DNA of 64,000 bases from Mermis nigrescens. Lineage: Eukaryota > Nematoda > Enoplea > Mermithida > Mermithidae. Where the stretch lies: contig JAVLUZ010000717.1 in assembly GCA_036768485.1 (NCBI GenBank), forward strand, positions 248,001-312,000, written 5' to 3'. Of this stretch, positions 21,109 through 31,903 are shown piece by piece. The position numbers were made by a program, and so were the translations under genes. Each line of letters starts with the position of its first letter. Position 1 is the first letter of the stretch. The notes beneath the pieces were generated by a model. It ran no database searches, had not been told where the DNA came from, and was given only the letters and a program-made list of their open reading frames with translations.

Positions 21109-22318
21109 TATAAATACAAAGGATAAATATACTGAATATAAATACAGGGACCTCTAGTATAAATACCCATGGGGATCCGCTCTATGTCTACAAAATCAAC
21201 ATAGAAACGGATGTATGTATTCACCTTCGGAATTTACTTAGGTACCTAACTCTGCTCTTAGCGCTGGTCCCAATCGCATAGTCAAATAAGAACTTCGATT
21301 CTCTGGACCCTTGAAAACCTACGGCTTCGACTCCCTCAGTCCTAATATTGCTGACCGCTTTTAGTCGGGAGTCTCAGCAGCTACGCCCTAAATCCTAATA
21401 CTCGTACCTACCTAAATTCCGGAATACCGCCAGGTCAGTTGACCTATCTCACCCCAGCTCAAGTTGATGAATTAACTTCTTTTCTTAGTTTACACTCGTC
21501 TTGAAATGTTTTTGGTTCCTAATGTAGGTAGCACAATGAACTTTAAATACAGCAACAGCGAGCTCTCATCTGGTCAATCATCATAAATAATTAAATAAAG
21601 TTTTTGGTTAATTTTAGAGTTGAGAAAATATTATTGAATTTTGAGAGAAATAAATAATTAAAAGGTAGTCACCATTCCATTCCACTAATAATAGAAGTCC
21701 TCGACGGTTGGGCCGGCCTATCACACCCTCGGTATAAAACACCCCTGGGTGGATTAAATAAATTTATTTTGATTAATAACACACGGCAGATGCCGGGACG
21801 CAAAATACACTATCGCCAAATGAATCGAAGACCAAAAAACGACACTAAATCTTTACAGCGCAACTAACTAACATCGACTAATTTATAAATGCCAAATTTG
21901 CATGTCTCAATTGGCGTCCATCGACGCTCACAAAAAATAGAACTAAACGATATTATAGGTTATGTAAAAACTAATATGGAACACGAACGTTGGCGTCCAT
22001 CGACGCTCACAAAAAATAGAACTGAACGTAAAATAATACAAAATACGCGTTTTACTAAAATGATCATAATAATGTAATGGAATCGTACATTCAATAACTC
22101 TTACAAAGCAAATTACTGATGTTAGCATATACGTAACTCTGGTTTACCGGACAAGTATCTAATAGAATTTTGTAATAAAAATTAGGGATAAAGTGGGAAG
22201 ACTGAAGGCATAGCCCACAGTGCACTATCGTAGATAGCTACTAGTATTGGCTATGTGAGTGGCTACCGCGAACTGCTAAGGCAAGTTCGCCAAACCGTGT
22301 AACTCTCGTAGTTACACT
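21109..22318 (-). repeat. 3' LTR of the gypsy element
   Basis: On the plus strand it runs from TATAAATACAAAGG to GTAGTTACACT. Its mate is 30477-31685. It contains a pair of internal direct repeats around TTGGCGTCCATCGACGCTC (21912, 21990) and a minus-strand AATAAA at about 21763. Eleven extra bases (21098-21108) lie between the TSD and the start of LTR similarity; whether they belong to the LTR is unclear. Confidence 0.88.
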
Positions 22319-23336
22319 CCCCCACGTTTCGGAAAAAATTCGAAACGCAGTATCGAATTTTCCAAAACAAACGGCGGCTGAGTGCGCCTCAACATAAGCA
22401 ATCGTATCTACGATCCTCACGGCCAGACGTTTTAATAAAACGAATAATGACGTAGGCAAGTCATGAACACGAACATCGTGTATAAACGTCATGGTTTATT
22501 ATGGTCAACAACCATGCAATGGACTTTCGCACGGTTTGAAAACTTTTATTCACTCCTTCAGTCCTCTGGGTAGGAAAAAATTTTAAGATGAAATATTTTA
22601 GATTGGGTTTGAACCCTTGTCCGTTAAAGAGTTACGATATCTTAACAGCAATATCGCTTTGATATTGAGCAAATAGGATTGTAAACACTAGATTGTAAAG
22701 CACATTAGATCATAATGCAGAAGAAAATTGAGAGAAATGATGAAAAAATTAACACAACGCGATAAATGTCCGGGAATCCACATCCGGAAAACGAACTGCT
22801 GGTCGATGGGGCGACGATCCATCCGCGTTTTTCAGATTTCGATTTGGGCAGAAATCTCCAATATCCTAGTTTTTCTGATTTCGATTTGGGCAGAAATCTC
22901 CAATATCCTAGTTTTTCTGATTTCGATTTGGGCAGAAATCTCCAATATCCTAGTTTTTCTGATTTCGATTTGGGCAGAAATCTCCAAACTGACGACGTGC
23001 CTGCGTACTTTACGCGGCACTTGCTTGCATTCACACATGGGCGTGGGGGTGGGGGTGGTTTGGGTGTTTGAAGGGTTTGGGGGGTATGGGAGGTTTGGGG
23101 GGTTTGTATGAACCCCCCAGAAGTCGAAATACCTCGTCAAAAATCAAAATACCTCCCCAAAAAAAATTTTTTGAAAAGGGGTTCCCAATCCCAGAAAAAA
23201 AATTAATTTTTGATAATTAAAGAATTGAGAATCGTTTCCCAAAAATAAAATAGAATGAATCAAATTTGCGGCAATGGATTAGGGAAGCTCAACTGCTTAG
23301 CAGCAGCTACTTCCTCCATTGCTGTGCAAAATTCAT
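22319..23336. other. Gypsy 3' untranslated region
   Basis: Between the pol stop and the 3' LTR lie the purine tract, a 42-bp tandem repeat, and a G-rich fragment from 23032 (CACACATGGGCGTGGGGG) that is a cut H2 MITE end. The 101-127 residue frames across the tandem repeat exist only because the unit is 42 bp, a multiple of three. Confidence 0.7.
22835..22990. repeat. 42-bp tandem repeat, four units
   Basis: Units begin GATTTCGATTTGGGCAG at 22835, 22877, 22919 and 22961 and are almost identical, so the array is young or kept uniform. It lies in the gypsy 3' region. Confidence 0.92.
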
Positions 23337-26300
23337 TCAAATTGGCTGGTTCGCGACTTTTATACTAAAATCGCTGACCAACTGACTCCAAGAGTTCCTC
23401 TTTGCTGTTGGCAACTTGCTCAGCCATGGTTCAGCAAAAGGAGAAATGTCAGATAATGGGATTGTATGTGCGGTTTTAGAGCCATTTAATAAACGTACCG
23501 GCGCGCAGTCCCGTAATCTCTTCTCCCGGCCCGGTAAGTCCGAAAAACTTATGACTACAGCCGGAGCCAGAGGGCGATGTGGTAGCTTTACCAACACAAA
23601 ATCGCCAGGGACATATGCGTGCTTTTCGGCAATTAAATCCGAATAAGGTAGTTTAGGCTCTGGAAGAAGTCTATTTCGATGAATGAGATGGCTAATTAAA
23701 GGATTATAGACATATACAATTTTTGCGGTTTCAGGCGTTGGTAGTGCCACGATTCTATACGGGCCTACGCGTTTAGGTGATAATTTACCAATTTCGGGAT
23801 CTATCACCGAAGTATTATTAAGATAAACGATATCCGAAACAGCGAAATAATGTTCGGTGACGGATTTATCGTATTGCGTTTTTTGTTGTTTACGTGCTTG
23901 TGATAGATTTTTAGAAGCTATTTCGTGCAAATCTTGCAACGTAAGCTTTAAATCTATGACATATTTTTCCGCAATTGGTGGTAAATTTGGATTTATAGTT
24001 AGATCATTTATGAGTAAAATATCGAGAGGAAATGCGGGTTCGCGACCATATAGCATTTCAAAAGGTGAGATATTTGTTGATGCTTGCGGAGTCGCACGAT
24101 ACGCGAACAATGCAAACGACAAATATTGCTCCCAATCATACTCATTTCTTGCGCTTAATTTGGATAAACCATCAATGAGAGTTCGATTATAACGTTCAAC
24201 GAGACCATCACACTGAGGGTGATATGGGGTCGTAAAGATTTTTTGAACGTTAAGTAATTTACAAACTTCCGAAATCAAGGCGGATGTAAAATTCGAACCC
24301 TGATCGGTTAAAAATCGTTTAGGAACTCCATAACGTGGAATGATTTCGTGCAATAAGAGTTTAGCTATAGTTGTAGCTTTTATGTCGGAAACAGCAAAAG
24401 CTTCCACATATTTGGTAAAATAATCCATAAACACTACAATTTGGTCATTACCGGATGATGATCGCGGCATATGCAAACAGTCACATGCGATAAGTTCAAA
24501 AGGTGCAGACACCTCAATTGGTTGCATAGGAACAGATGTAGAATTTAATGCGACCTTGCGTTGCAAGCAAACATCACAATTCTTACACCAAGCGATCACA
24601 TCATTTTCCATACGCGGCCACCAATAACGCATTTGTATGGCCGGTAAGATTTTACGCGATGAAAAATGAGCTCCAAAAATGGAATCATGAAATTCGGTCA
24701 AAATAAAACGACGTAGTGATTTGGGAATTACTAGCTGATGAACGACAGTAGGTGAACGCTTTGGTTGGAAACGACGAAAAATGATATCGTTTACGAGAAA
24801 AAACTCGTCACGATATTTTTTCGTTGTTAAATCGTTCAATGCGATGCGAATTTTATGCAATTCGTCATCAGCACGCTGCTCTGCAAGTAATCGCGCAGGC
24901 GTTAGCATTTCAGCTTTTTCTGCTTCAGTAAGCTGAATGCGCTCACGAAAAGTAGGAGGTCGATTATTTGTAGGGTCAATGGGCGCATTAGGATTATTAG
25001 ATGGTAAATTAGAAATATTATCGCGTGGTCGGTCAGGTGGGACCGATTCGTCCTCAGATTCAGAATCTTCTGAGTCTAAATTTGCGATATTAACGATAGA
25101 TTTTCGTTCGAGTTTATATTTATGTTCAGCATGATCATATTTAGGATGTCGTGATAGTAGATCCGCTGCACAATTATATGCGCCAGGAACGTACACAATT
25201 TCATACTCATATTCCTGTAATTTGAGACCCCAACGACGTAATCGACTCGATGGGTCTTTTACATTCACAAGCCAAGTTAATGCTTGGTGATCAGTTTCGA
25301 CAATAAATTTTGTACCATATAAATAATGTCTATAATGTTTGATTGCCCAGACAACTGCTAACGCTTCTTTCTCCGAAGTAGCATAGTTACATTCGGCAGA
25401 ATTTAGCACACGACTAGCGTAGCTAAGAATGAAGCGAGATTTCGACGGTAAATGCTTTTGTGTTAAAATAGCACCTAACGCATAGTTACTAGCGTCAGTT
25501 GTTAAAATAAATTGGTGGTCATCGTCGAATTTAGGCAGTTGCAATATTGGAGGCGAAGTAAATGCTTTTTTCAATAGTTCAAAAGCAGTTTGATGCTCGC
25601 CAGTCCAGCAAAATTCAACATCTTTACGAAGAAGATGGAATAAAGGTTTAGCGATTTTAGCAAGATCTTTAACAAATTTTTTAAACCATTGGACTAAGCC
25701 AAGGAATTTTTGTAAAGATTTAACCGTTTTTGGAACGGGAAATGCGACTAAATCGGTGACTTTGGACATATCGGGAGCAATGCCAAGCGAACTAATGCTA
25801 TGGCCAAGGAATTTTACTTCGGCTTGAGCAAGATGACATTTATCAGGTTTAACCCGTAATTTTGCGCTTTGAAGTGCGATGAATACGTTTTGGAGATCTT
25901 GTAAATGTTCTTCAAATGTGCGCGAAAAAATGATTATATCATCGATATAAACAAGGCAAGATTTCCAATTGAGACCTGCGAGAACTAGCTCCATTAATCT
26001 CTGGAAATCTGCGGGCGCATTTTTTAATCCAAAAGGTAGCACTTCAAATTCATAATGGCCAACAGGGCATATGAATGCGGTTTTTTCTCGAGATTTATCA
26101 TCGAGTGGGATTTGCCAGTATCCAGATTTTAGATCTAATGTACTAAAATAAGCAACTGAGCCTAGCGTATCGAAATAATCATCGAGCTGAGGCAAAGGAT
26201 ATACTTGCGTTTTAGTTACATCATTTAATCTGCGATAATCAACGACAGGTCTTAGGGAACCGTCCTTTTTTCCTATGAGGAACAATGGACTAGCCCATGG

Positions 26301-29300
26301 ACTGGTCGTGGGCCGAATGATTTTATCAGCAAGCATTTCATTGATGATTTTCTGCATAGAATTTCGTCGAGAATGTTCGACACGATATGTTTTTCCAACC
26401 ACTGGCGGATTATCCCCGGTATCAATATGATGTTTGACCAAGGGGGTCCGGCCAAGAGGCTCGTTTTTTAAAGCGAAAATGGAATCGTATTTTAGGCAAA
26501 GTTCACGAATTTGTTGTTGTTGTTGCGAATTAACGGCAGAACCGTTTAATGCTTTATTTATTGACGAGAAAAGTTCTGGTGTCCTATCGTCTGAATTGGC
26601 GATATGAGACACAACTTCAACGTCAGTGATTAGTGAACCAATAATATCGCCAGAATCGATGCGAATTGGCGCTTTAGAGATATTACATACACGAACAGGA
26701 AATATAGGTTGTGATGCATCGACTATAGAAGGTGCAACAAAAAGTGATGTTTTTTCCATGAAGTCGGAATTTGGTTCGAATAAAGCGATATCGAAATCGC
26801 AAGAACCATGACTTATATATCCTGGGGTTATTAATTCGTGTCGAGGTTGTATGATTACTGGCTCCGGTAGCGAAACATGAACACATACAACACCAGAAGT
26901 GGTCGTGTTGGCTTTCGCGCGAAGCTGAGTTTTTTCGGATGGTGATAAAAGTTTAACTTTTATGCCATTTAAAAATGCACAACGCTCGATAGGATTAACC
27001 CACATTAGAGCGGATTCACAAAAATCAAATCCCAAGAGTATATCTTCCGGCAAATTATCTATAATAGATACTACCGTGGGAATTGCATGATCAGCGATTG
27101 TGATAGTCATTTTTACTTTGTATCGCACGACTGCTGTGATTTCACCTACACCATGAACAACTTGAGAGATTTGTTTAGGTGGTAGATTAAAACCAAGTCG
27201 TAAAAATGCAGATGTGGTCATCATGGTGACCTGAGAACCCGTATCTATGAGCGCGGGAACATCTACACCATGAATATTAACGAGAATCGTGGGCAGATTC
27301 GTCCCAGCATGATTTACACTCGGAATATTCGAATCGATGGTTTTAATTGGAGGTGAATTTATTTGTTCATAGATCGCGAGACGACGCTGTAAGCGTTCAT
27401 ACTCTTCGAGAAATTCTCGCGACGCAAATAAGTTAGAATGCGTGCTTGTTTCTAGCCTTTTTGCAGTAACCGTGTTTACATCATTATGAGATGTAAGGGT
27501 TGGCTGTGGTGGGGGCGAATTTATGGTGGGTTGGCGATCAGCGGCATATGTAACATATGGGCGATCAGCAACATTATCAGTACGATAATTCGAATTATAA
27601 TATGTTGAGCGTTGTTCGTTAGGAAACTGAACATAAGGCTCGTTTTGTCGCGACTGGTTCGAATATCGATTATCGTAATGCGAATTTTGATAATTGGCAC
27701 GCGAATTTTGTTGGTAATCGTTATGATTTTGCCAAAAATTCGATTGTGCTTGCCTCGAATCGAAGCGATTATCATTATTCGCATAATTTGGTGAGCGATT
27801 TTGACTAGGGTTACGAAATCGAGATTGAGAATAATTTCGATTTTGCGAATTCGAACGCGATGGCGAACGATATCGCTGCGTAAAAGAACGCGACTGGCTG
27901 CGATTGCGAGCCATAGAATTGTTTCTGTTACGGTCAGAATAATTATTATTATTAGATGTTTGTTGTCGCTGACGCGTGAAACATTCTTCGTAGACATGAC
28001 CTGTGCGTTTGCAAAAGGTGCAATATTTACGAGAAGAATTTTGTGGTTTCTCAACGCGCGACGAACGATAAAATGTATTCTGAAACGAGCGATCTGGCTC
28101 ATTTTGCTTAGACGCACAAAATGTATCTTTGGGTATTGCGCCTCCTGTAGGGGCGGCTGTTACCGATACATACGGCGTTAATGCTTTTTTATTCGCGTAT
28201 TCGTTATTCGCGAACTCAGCGTTTAAAGCGTTATCTAAGAATTCAGCCAGTGATGCTTTTGGCGCACGATGATACGCTTCTTTTGATATTTCAGGTAATA
28301 GGCCTTTTTTCAATTGATGACGAAGCAAATGATTGAAATGATCACAGTCGATTTCAAGATGCGGTTGTGCTTTTATCAATTGTTCACGAATCGCAAGATA
28401 AAATGCTTTAACCGATTCGTTAGGCTGCTGTTTACGTTCTAAAAAACGATCGAAAAGCGTTTCGGTGTCCAAAGGACAAAATTCCGCTATTAACGCATAC
28501 TTCGATTTCGTATAAGATTGTCTTATATCAGCAGATAACGAATGGAATAGACGCGAAGCATAGGGGTCTAAAAATGATGACATGAATTTGACACGAACCG
28601 ATTTATCGATATCGTAAGTGTCAGCAAGCGATTCAAATTCTGCGAAAAATGCTCGTATATCTGATTTATCCGCATTAAAAAATTTTTTATTTGCGATAGC
28701 AATTTGCATTTGTTGCATGAAAGGTCCACGATTTAGAGTATCAGCAAGGTGTGACTTGCTGTGCTCAGAACCTGATGAGGAATCCGAATCGTGACGGTGA
28801 CGATGGCGATGACGTCGTGGACTATGTCTACTACGTGAATGATGGCGACGTGGGCGATCATAACTACTCGAACTTTCATCAGAAAATTTTACACGACGTC
28901 TCCTTGCGGATGACTCGGGTAATTGCATAGATGAATTCTGCTGATTATTAGGTTCGATATTTCCGCCAGACAAGTTAAGTTCTTGTGGCCGAATTTCTAT
29001 ATTTGAAGAATGCAAAATAGAATTATTTGGCGGAATTTCGATATTCGAAGGATTCGAAACGAAATTATTTGGCGGTAATTCGACATTTAAAGGAAAATAT
29101 TGCAGCGGAGGAGGGTTTAACCTCGGCTGCGAAGTCGAATTTAATGAATTAGGCACAAATGAAGGCGCATTTCGATTTAACGAAAGCAATGGCCGAGATA
29201 ACGACTTCTGCGAAGTCGTAGGTAAATGTTCTGCATAACCCGAATTTTGAGATGGGTTAATTTCAATGCGTTTAGAAACTATTGGCGGCTTAAGTAGATT

Positions 29301-29777
29301 ACTTAATTCTGCTCGAAGTTTACGCATTTCTTCCGAATTTTCCTCTTTATCTTGATTTACACGTGAAGAAAGGTTCGAAAACTGCATACGTATACATTGC
29401 AGAGTCTCAAATATAAGTTGATTAGTAACAATAGGCTCGGAGCAATTATTTTCGGTTTTTATGCTTAAGCCATTATTGCACTCTTCATCGGAGGCTAATT
29501 TATGCGGCTCAGAACCAGGTTCCTGGTTATTTGACTTATTAAGGGTGTGCGTATTATCGATGATCGTATCATTGTGTAAATTATCTCTAACAGGGTTAGC
29601 ATAATTATTAATGATCGATCGCGCATTGTTAAGTATATACTCGTCGTCAGAATGTGAAACACGCGAAGTATGTAATGACGAGGGTAATTTGTCATTATGT
29701 GTACTCGAATTAGAGTCAGCAAGTACGGTTTTTTGTTGGCAAACCGAATTAGAAGGAGTCGAAGGCTTTTTCTTCAC
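23337..29777 (-). CDS. gag-pol: Gypsy gag-pol polyprotein
   Basis: This is a single frame of 2146 residues for the retrotransposon's structural and replication proteins. In order: a low-complexity Asn/Ser-rich N-terminus; a capsid-like helical region at about residues 350-540 (FLERKQQPNESVKAFY); a CCHC zinc knuckle at about 585 (CTFCKRTGHVYEEC); aspartic protease with DTGS at about 845; reverse transcriptase with the YIDD catalytic box at about 1277; RNase H with TTDAS at about 1427; integrase with an HHCC finger at about 1695-1735 and the DDE residues in ACDCLHM, LTDQGSNF and GLVERYNR (about 1762, 1825, 1857); then a GPY/F-type motif at about 2006. No chromodomain was seen. The listed start is a GTG; the first in-frame ATG is near residue 131. 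An ATG at 29809-29811 lies in another frame (see finding). All key catalytic residues are present. Confidence 0.92.
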   Translation of the reverse strand: MKKKPSTPSNSVCQQKTVLADSNSSTHNDKLPSSLHTSRVSHSDDEYILNNARSIINNYANPVRDNLHNDTIIDNTHTLNKSNNQEPGSEPHKLASDEECNNGLSIKTENNCSEPIVTNQLIFETLQCIRMQFSNLSSRVNQDKEENSEEMRKLRAELSNLLKPPIVSKRIEINPSQNSGYAEHLPTTSQKSLSRPLLSLNRNAPSFVPNSLNSTSQPRLNPPPLQYFPLNVELPPNNFVSNPSNIEIPPNNSILHSSNIEIRPQELNLSGGNIEPNNQQNSSMQLPESSARRRRVKFSDESSSSYDRPRRHHSRSRHSPRRHRHRHRHDSDSSSGSEHSKSHLADTLNRGPFMQQMQIAIANKKFFNADKSDIRAFFAEFESLADTYDIDKSVRVKFMSSFLDPYASRLFHSLSADIRQSYTKSKYALIAEFCPLDTETLFDRFLERKQQPNESVKAFYLAIREQLIKAQPHLEIDCDHFNHLLRHQLKKGLLPEISKEAYHRAPKASLAEFLDNALNAEFANNEYANKKALTPYVSVTAAPTGGAIPKDTFCASKQNEPDRSFQNTFYRSSRVEKPQNSSRKYCTFCKRTGHVYEECFTRQRQQTSNNNNYSDRNRNNSMARNRSQSRSFTQRYRSPSRSNSQNRNYSQSRFRNPSQNRSPNYANNDNRFDSRQAQSNFWQNHNDYQQNSRANYQNSHYDNRYSNQSRQNEPYVQFPNEQRSTYYNSNYRTDNVADRPYVTYAADRQPTINSPPPQPTLTSHNDVNTVTAKRLETSTHSNLFASREFLEEYERLQRRLAIYEQINSPPIKTIDSNIPSVNHAGTNLPTILVNIHGVDVPALIDTGSQVTMMTTSAFLRLGFNLPPKQISQVVHGVGEITAVVRYKVKMTITIADHAIPTVVSIIDNLPEDILLGFDFCESALMWVNPIERCAFLNGIKVKLLSPSEKTQLRAKANTTTSGVVCVHVSLPEPVIIQPRHELITPGYISHGSCDFDIALFEPNSDFMEKTSLFVAPSIVDASQPIFPVRVCNISKAPIRIDSGDIIGSLITDVEVVSHIANSDDRTPELFSSINKALNGSAVNSQQQQQIRELCLKYDSIFALKNEPLGRTPLVKHHIDTGDNPPVVGKTYRVEHSRRNSMQKIINEMLADKIIRPTTSPWASPLFLIGKKDGSLRPVVDYRRLNDVTKTQVYPLPQLDDYFDTLGSVAYFSTLDLKSGYWQIPLDDKSREKTAFICPVGHYEFEVLPFGLKNAPADFQRLMELVLAGLNWKSCLVYIDDIIIFSRTFEEHLQDLQNVFIALQSAKLRVKPDKCHLAQAEVKFLGHSISSLGIAPDMSKVTDLVAFPVPKTVKSLQKFLGLVQWFKKFVKDLAKIAKPLFHLLRKDVEFCWTGEHQTAFELLKKAFTSPPILQLPKFDDDHQFILTTDASNYALGAILTQKHLPSKSRFILSYASRVLNSAECNYATSEKEALAVVWAIKHYRHYLYGTKFIVETDHQALTWLVNVKDPSSRLRRWGLKLQEYEYEIVYVPGAYNCAADLLSRHPKYDHAEHKYKLERKSIVNIANLDSEDSESEDESVPPDRPRDNISNLPSNNPNAPIDPTNNRPPTFRERIQLTEAEKAEMLTPARLLAEQRADDELHKIRIALNDLTTKKYRDEFFLVNDIIFRRFQPKRSPTVVHQLVIPKSLRRFILTEFHDSIFGAHFSSRKILPAIQMRYWWPRMENDVIAWCKNCDVCLQRKVALNSTSVPMQPIEVSAPFELIACDCLHMPRSSSGNDQIVVFMDYFTKYVEAFAVSDIKATTIAKLLLHEIIPRYGVPKRFLTDQGSNFTSALISEVCKLLNVQKIFTTPYHPQCDGLVERYNRTLIDGLSKLSARNEYDWEQYLSFALFAYRATPQASTNISPFEMLYGREPAFPLDILLINDLTINPNLPPIAEKYVIDLKLTLQDLHEIASKNLSQARKQQKTQYDKSVTEHYFAVSDIVYLNNTSVIDPEIGKLSPKRVGPYRIVALPTPETAKIVYVYNPLISHLIHRNRLLPEPKLPYSDLIAEKHAYVPGDFVLVKLPHRPLAPAVVISFSDLPGREKRLRDCAPVRLLNGSKTAHTIPLSDISPFAEPWLSKLPTAKRNSWSQLVSDFSIKVANQPI

Positions 29778-30476
29778 CGGAGACGTTTTTAAAGTTTTTC
29801 TTACCAGCCATTTTTAGGTATGAAAACGTTTAAAAATGTAATGTTTGGTAAAAGAAATTTGACCAATTCGGAATTTTGCGAAAAATGTTTCGAACTTAAC
29901 CGTTTTTTGAGATCAAAAAAGGTATCTTCACGTATATAGTATTCACTTACACTAGGTAAGCTGTAACTAACGTGAAAATGAAAAGATATTTGTAAGACTA
30001 AGCGTGAGCAGCGTACAGCATGCGAGCTTAGAGCACATGCAGGCAAAAAACCTATGTGGCAAAATATATTGTCGAGGGAAAATGATGAGAAATCGTCGCC
30101 TGAGGGTCGACGGAAATGGAAAGTTGTCGTCGCCAGAGGGTCGACGGAAATGGAAAAAGAATAGTGTCCTCGACACCTGCGTCGCCAGAGGGTCGACGTA
30201 AATGGAAAAATAATAGTGTCCTCGACACCTTCGTCGCCAGAGGGTCGACGGCAATGGAAAAATATGAACGACTTTGCCACGATACACAAAAGCTTTGCCA
30301 CGAACGCTTACTTAAATGCGCACTGCCACGAACACGGTCGACACAATAACAGAGGTGAACGAAACGTTACACGTGTTTAGATAGCCAAAAATAATGATTT
30401 TTGGGTATTTAAATAATTTTTAAGATGACTGACCAGGTCGGTTGTAGCTAGCAACCTCGAAAGGGGGAACTTTCAG
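29778..30476 (-). other. Gypsy 5' leader
   Basis: The region from the 5' LTR to gag holds a tandem repeat at 30103-30250 and an out-of-frame ATG at 29811-29809. A primer-binding site should lie just inside the LTR near 30476; the sequence there (minus strand CTGAAAGTTCCCCC) matches no tRNA 3' end that I can name. Confidence 0.6.
30103..30250. repeat. Leader tandem repeat around AGGGTCGACGG
   Basis: AGGGTCGACG recurs at 30103, 30137, 30189 and 30241; the last three units are about 52 bp and include AATAGTGTCCTCGACACC, which is self-complementary in part. It may form a structured leader RNA. Confidence 0.8.
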
Positions 30477-31685
30477 TATAAATACAAAGGATAAATATAC
30501 TGAATATAAATACAGGGACCTCTAGTATAAATACCCATGGGGATCCGCTCTATGTCTACAAAATCAACATAGAAACGGATTATGTATTCACCTTCGGAAT
30601 TTACTTAGGTACCTAACTCTGCTCTTAGCGCTGGTCCCAATCGCATAGTCAGATAAGAACTTCGATTCTCTGGACCCTTGAAAACCTACGGCTTTGACTC
30701 CCTCAGTCCTAATATTGCTGACCGCTTTTAGTCGGGAGTCTCAGCAGCTACGCCCTAAATCCTAATACTCGTACCTACCTAAATCCCGAAATACCGCCAG
30801 GTCAGTTGACCTATCTCACCCCAGCTCAAGTTGATGAATTAACATCTTTTCTTAGTTTACACTCGTCTTGAAATGTTTTTGGTTCCTAATGTAGGTAGCA
30901 CAATGAACTTTAAATACAGCAACAGCGAGCTCTCATCTGGTCAATCATCATAAATAATTAAATAAAGTTTTTGGCTAATTTTAGAGTTGAGAAAAGATTA
31001 TTGAATTTTGAGCGAAATAAATAATTAAAAGGTAGTCACCATTCCATTCCACTAATAATAGAAGTCCTCGACGGTTGGGCCGGCCTATCACACCCTCGGT
31101 ATAAAACACCCCTGGGTGGATTAAAGAAATTTATTTTGATTAATAACACACGGCAGATGCCGGGACGCAAAATACACTATCGCCAAATGAATCGAAGACC
31201 AAAAAACGACACTGAATCTTTACAGCGCAACTAACTAACATCGACTAATTTATAAATGCCAAATTTGCATGTCTCAATTGGCGTCCATCGACGCTCACAA
31301 AAAATAGAACTAAACGATATTATAGGTTATGTAAAAACTAATATGGAACACGAACGTTGGCGTCCATCGACGCTCACAAAAAATAGAACTGAACGTAAAA
31401 TAATACAAAATACGCGTTTTACTAAAATGATCATAATAATGTAATGGAATCGTACATTCAATAACTCTTACAAAGCAAATTACTGATCTTAGCATATACG
31501 CAACTCTGGTTTACCGGACAAGTATCTAATAGAATTTTGTAATAAAAATTAGGGATAAAGTGGGAAGACTGAAGGCATAGCCCACAGTGCACTATCGTAG
31601 ATAGCTACTAGTATTGGCTATGTGAGTGGCTACCGCGAACTGCTAAGGAAAGTTCGCCAAACCGTGTAACTCTCGTAGTTACACT
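30477..31685 (-). repeat. 5' LTR of the gypsy element
   Basis: Mate of 21109-22318, with the same terminal words TATAAATACAAAGG and GTAGTTACACT. It should hold the promoter for the minus-strand transcript. It differs from the 3' LTR by scattered single bases and a few indels. Confidence 0.88.
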
Positions 31686-31903
31686 ATGTAGTATGTCCCA
31701 AGTGCCTAGATTAAATTTATTAGGGCTAATTAGTGCATAATTAAAATTCGCCCTCACTGAGCTGATCTGCCAAATTACAGTGATTTGTCTTGTTCCGCAT
31801 ACTGTAGCTCTTAAAAAATTGACTATAAAGCTCTCGAATAAATGAAACAGACTATAGATATATGTATAAGTGTAAAGTGCAGGGGAAGAACCCAACCCGT
31901 GAG

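Larger units (their letters stand above)
21098..31686 (-). mobile_element. Ty3/gypsy LTR retrotransposon, nearly intact
   Basis: Two LTRs of about 1.21 kb, 98-99% identical by eye (about 15 differences), flank a single 2146-codon gag-pol frame. The target-site duplication is TGTA (21094-21097 and 31687-31690). Element order is 5' LTR, leader with tandem repeats, gag, zinc knuckle, protease, RT, RNase H, integrase, 3' LTR, the order of Ty3/gypsy. There is no env-like frame. A purine tract GTGGGGGAG precedes the 3' LTR. I could not match a primer-binding site to a tRNA with confidence. The near-identical LTRs imply a recent insertion. Confidence 0.92.
20763..31855. mobile_element. MITE family M1 copy interrupted by the gypsy element
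   Basis: The left end TATCTGTTTCATTTATCC (20763) and right end GAATAAATGAAACAGACTATA (to 31855) are the inverted ends of M1. The MITE parts are 20763-21097 and 31687-31855. Comparison with the uninterrupted copy at 57542 (same words TTTAGCGC, CTTAC, GTA, ATGTCCCA) shows where the retrotransposon entered, with TGTA duplicated at both sides. Confidence 0.82.

Noticed and set aside
22705..23140. Frames of 101-127 residues on both strands with 14-residue repeats
   Set aside because: All come from a 42-bp tandem repeat; being open in several frames at once argues against coding.
22319..23336. env gene in the gypsy element
   Set aside because: No signal peptide, membrane segment or long frame between pol and the 3' LTR.
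27521..28117. 198-residue minus frame and plus-strand frames inside gag-pol
   Set aside because: They overlap the long gag-pol frame in other frames, are rich in Arg/Ile from the repetitive gag composition, and have no domain.
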